A stretch of DNA of 64,000 bases from Halostagnicola sp. A-GB9-2 (GTDB lineage Archaea > Halobacteriota > Halobacteria > Halobacteriales > Natrialbaceae). The translations under genes were made by a program, and so were the position numbers. The first letter of the stretch is position 1, and each line of letters begins with the position of its first letter. The notes under the pieces were generated by a model. It saw only the letters and a list, made by a program, of their open reading frames with translations, ran no database searches and was not told where the DNA came from. The stretch is taken from NCBI RefSeq assembly GCF_030068615.1, contig NZ_JASJOC010000001.1, forward strand, positions 248,001-312,000, given 5' to 3'. Below, piece after piece: positions 63,451 to 64,000 of this stretch.

Positions 63451-64000
63451 TAGCTCTCACCTCCGTGCTCTAAGATCGGATCAACTGCGTCTGTTATCAT
63501 GTCGAAGATCAACTCCGGTGCGACGCCGAGCGCGATGATAATCGCGAGCAACACGAACATCGGCGCGATGTCGTGTAGCGGAGCGCGACCGACGTCGTAG
63601 TCGGTTTCTAGCTCGTAGGGTCCAAAGACGGCTCGCTGGAGCGCAAACAGCAAGTAGCCGGCCACGATGACGATGCCGAACATCGCCAGCGCGGTGAAGA
63701 TCGGCGCGTACTCGAGGAACTCGGAGCCAAAGGCCCCGAAGAAGATGAAGTACTCGGCGGCGAAGCCGCTCATCAGCGGGAGGCCCATGTAGGCGAACGA
63801 ACCCGCGATGAGCACGCCGACCGCGATCGGCATCTTGTCTGCCATCCCGGACATATCCGTGAGCATCCGGGTGTGGGTCGCGTTGTAGATCACACCGACC
63901 GCCATGAACATCAGTCCCGAGATGAGTCCGTGCGAGACCATCTGGAAGGTCGCACCGCCGACGCCGAACTGGGTGAACGCGATCAATCCGAGGATCACGT
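63450..64000 (-). CDS. nuoM: NADH-quinone oxidoreductase subunit M, 3' part (5' end outside window)
   Basis: The frame is open to the window edge, so the gene begins beyond it; about 183 C-terminal residues are visible. They include the helices GATFQMVSHGLISGLMFMAV, MPIAVGVLIAGSFAYMGLPL and MSGFAAEYFIFFGAFGSEFL, and the conserved final part of the antiporter-like NuoM. The stop is shared with nuoN through TAATG. The rest of the nuo operon must lie outside the window. Confidence 0.93.
   Translation of the reverse strand, partial: VILGLIAFTQFGVGGATFQMVSHGLISGLMFMAVGVIYNATHTRMLTDMSGMADKMPIAVGVLIAGSFAYMGLPLMSGFAAEYFIFFGAFGSEFLEYAPIFTALAMFGIVIVAGYLLFALQRAVFGPYELETDYDVGRAPLHDIAPMFVLLAIIIALGVAPELIFDMITDAVDPILEHGGES

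Overview
The window is a gene-dense piece of a haloarchaeal chromosome. The evidence is the GC-rich, Asp/Glu-rich proteome with many short overlapping operons, the archaeal transcription factor TFE, the tRNA 2'-O-methylase Trm56, HTH_10 (bacterio-opsin activator type) regulators, a HalOD1 domain, haloarchaeal pilin-like DUF families, an archaeal mevalonate-pathway decarboxylase and a haloarchaeal-type complex I. The protein set resembles the Natrialba/Natrinema/Haloterrigena group, but I cannot fix a genus. Most genes are housekeeping. Many start choices assume leaderless or short-leader transcripts.

Layout. 1-4.2 kb: the 3' end of a pilus-assembly membrane protein gene followed by five tightly overlapping pilin-like genes. 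4.3-8.7 kb (minus strand): cheR, cheD, a lipoprotein, a DUF2110 gene, tfe, the tRNA methylase and a small membrane protein. 8.9-20 kb: an acetate-use region with a universal stress protein (Usp) gene, a two-subunit Na+/acetate-type symporter, two acetyl-CoA synthetase genes on either side of a very large regulator (recombinase-like domain + PAS + GAF + HTH_10), and three more Usp genes. 20.3-25.9 kb: tyrA, an Rsm22-like methyltransferase, surE, a SelW-like redox protein and small or hypothetical proteins, including a 52-residue zinc-finger-like protein. 26-27 kb: tRNA-Arg(CCT) with a cluster of partial, alternating-orientation copies of its 3' end, then tatA. 27.3-32.8 kb: peroxiredoxin, an HD phosphohydrolase, a wHTH protein and sdhCDBA. 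32.9-38.1 kb: an aspartoacylase-like enzyme, a GNAT, a flippase and a RimK-RimB fusion. 38.3-47.3 kb: two unlike P1B-type ATPases, a DNA glycosylase, a membrane hydrolase, a Usp, an HTH_10 regulator with a palindrome at the ATPase promoter, and a protein with a DSD-repeat tail.

47.3-49.1 kb is a decayed patch with structured intergenic DNA, a HalOD1 gene and a fragment of a flavin amine-oxidase gene. 49.1-53.1 kb: an HTH_10 regulator facing an RnfC/PduS-like flavoprotein gene, then mvaD and metE. 53.2-64 kb: a RelE/ParE-type toxin-antitoxin pair, nth, an NAD kinase-like protein, an M28 peptidase, a polyprenyl diphosphate synthase, an SDR, a CBS-ParB protein, a TrkA-N/DHH phosphoesterase, nuoN and the 3' end of nuoM.

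The parts that most deserve a second look are the RimK-RimB fusion with an aspartoacylase-like neighbour; the P-type ATPase whose CPC metal site reads SPW; the recombinase-fused Bat-like regulator between two acs genes; the tRNA-Arg-derived inverted repeats; and the 16-bp palindrome in front of the ZntA-type ATPase. No CRISPR array, rRNA operon or intact transposase gene was seen.
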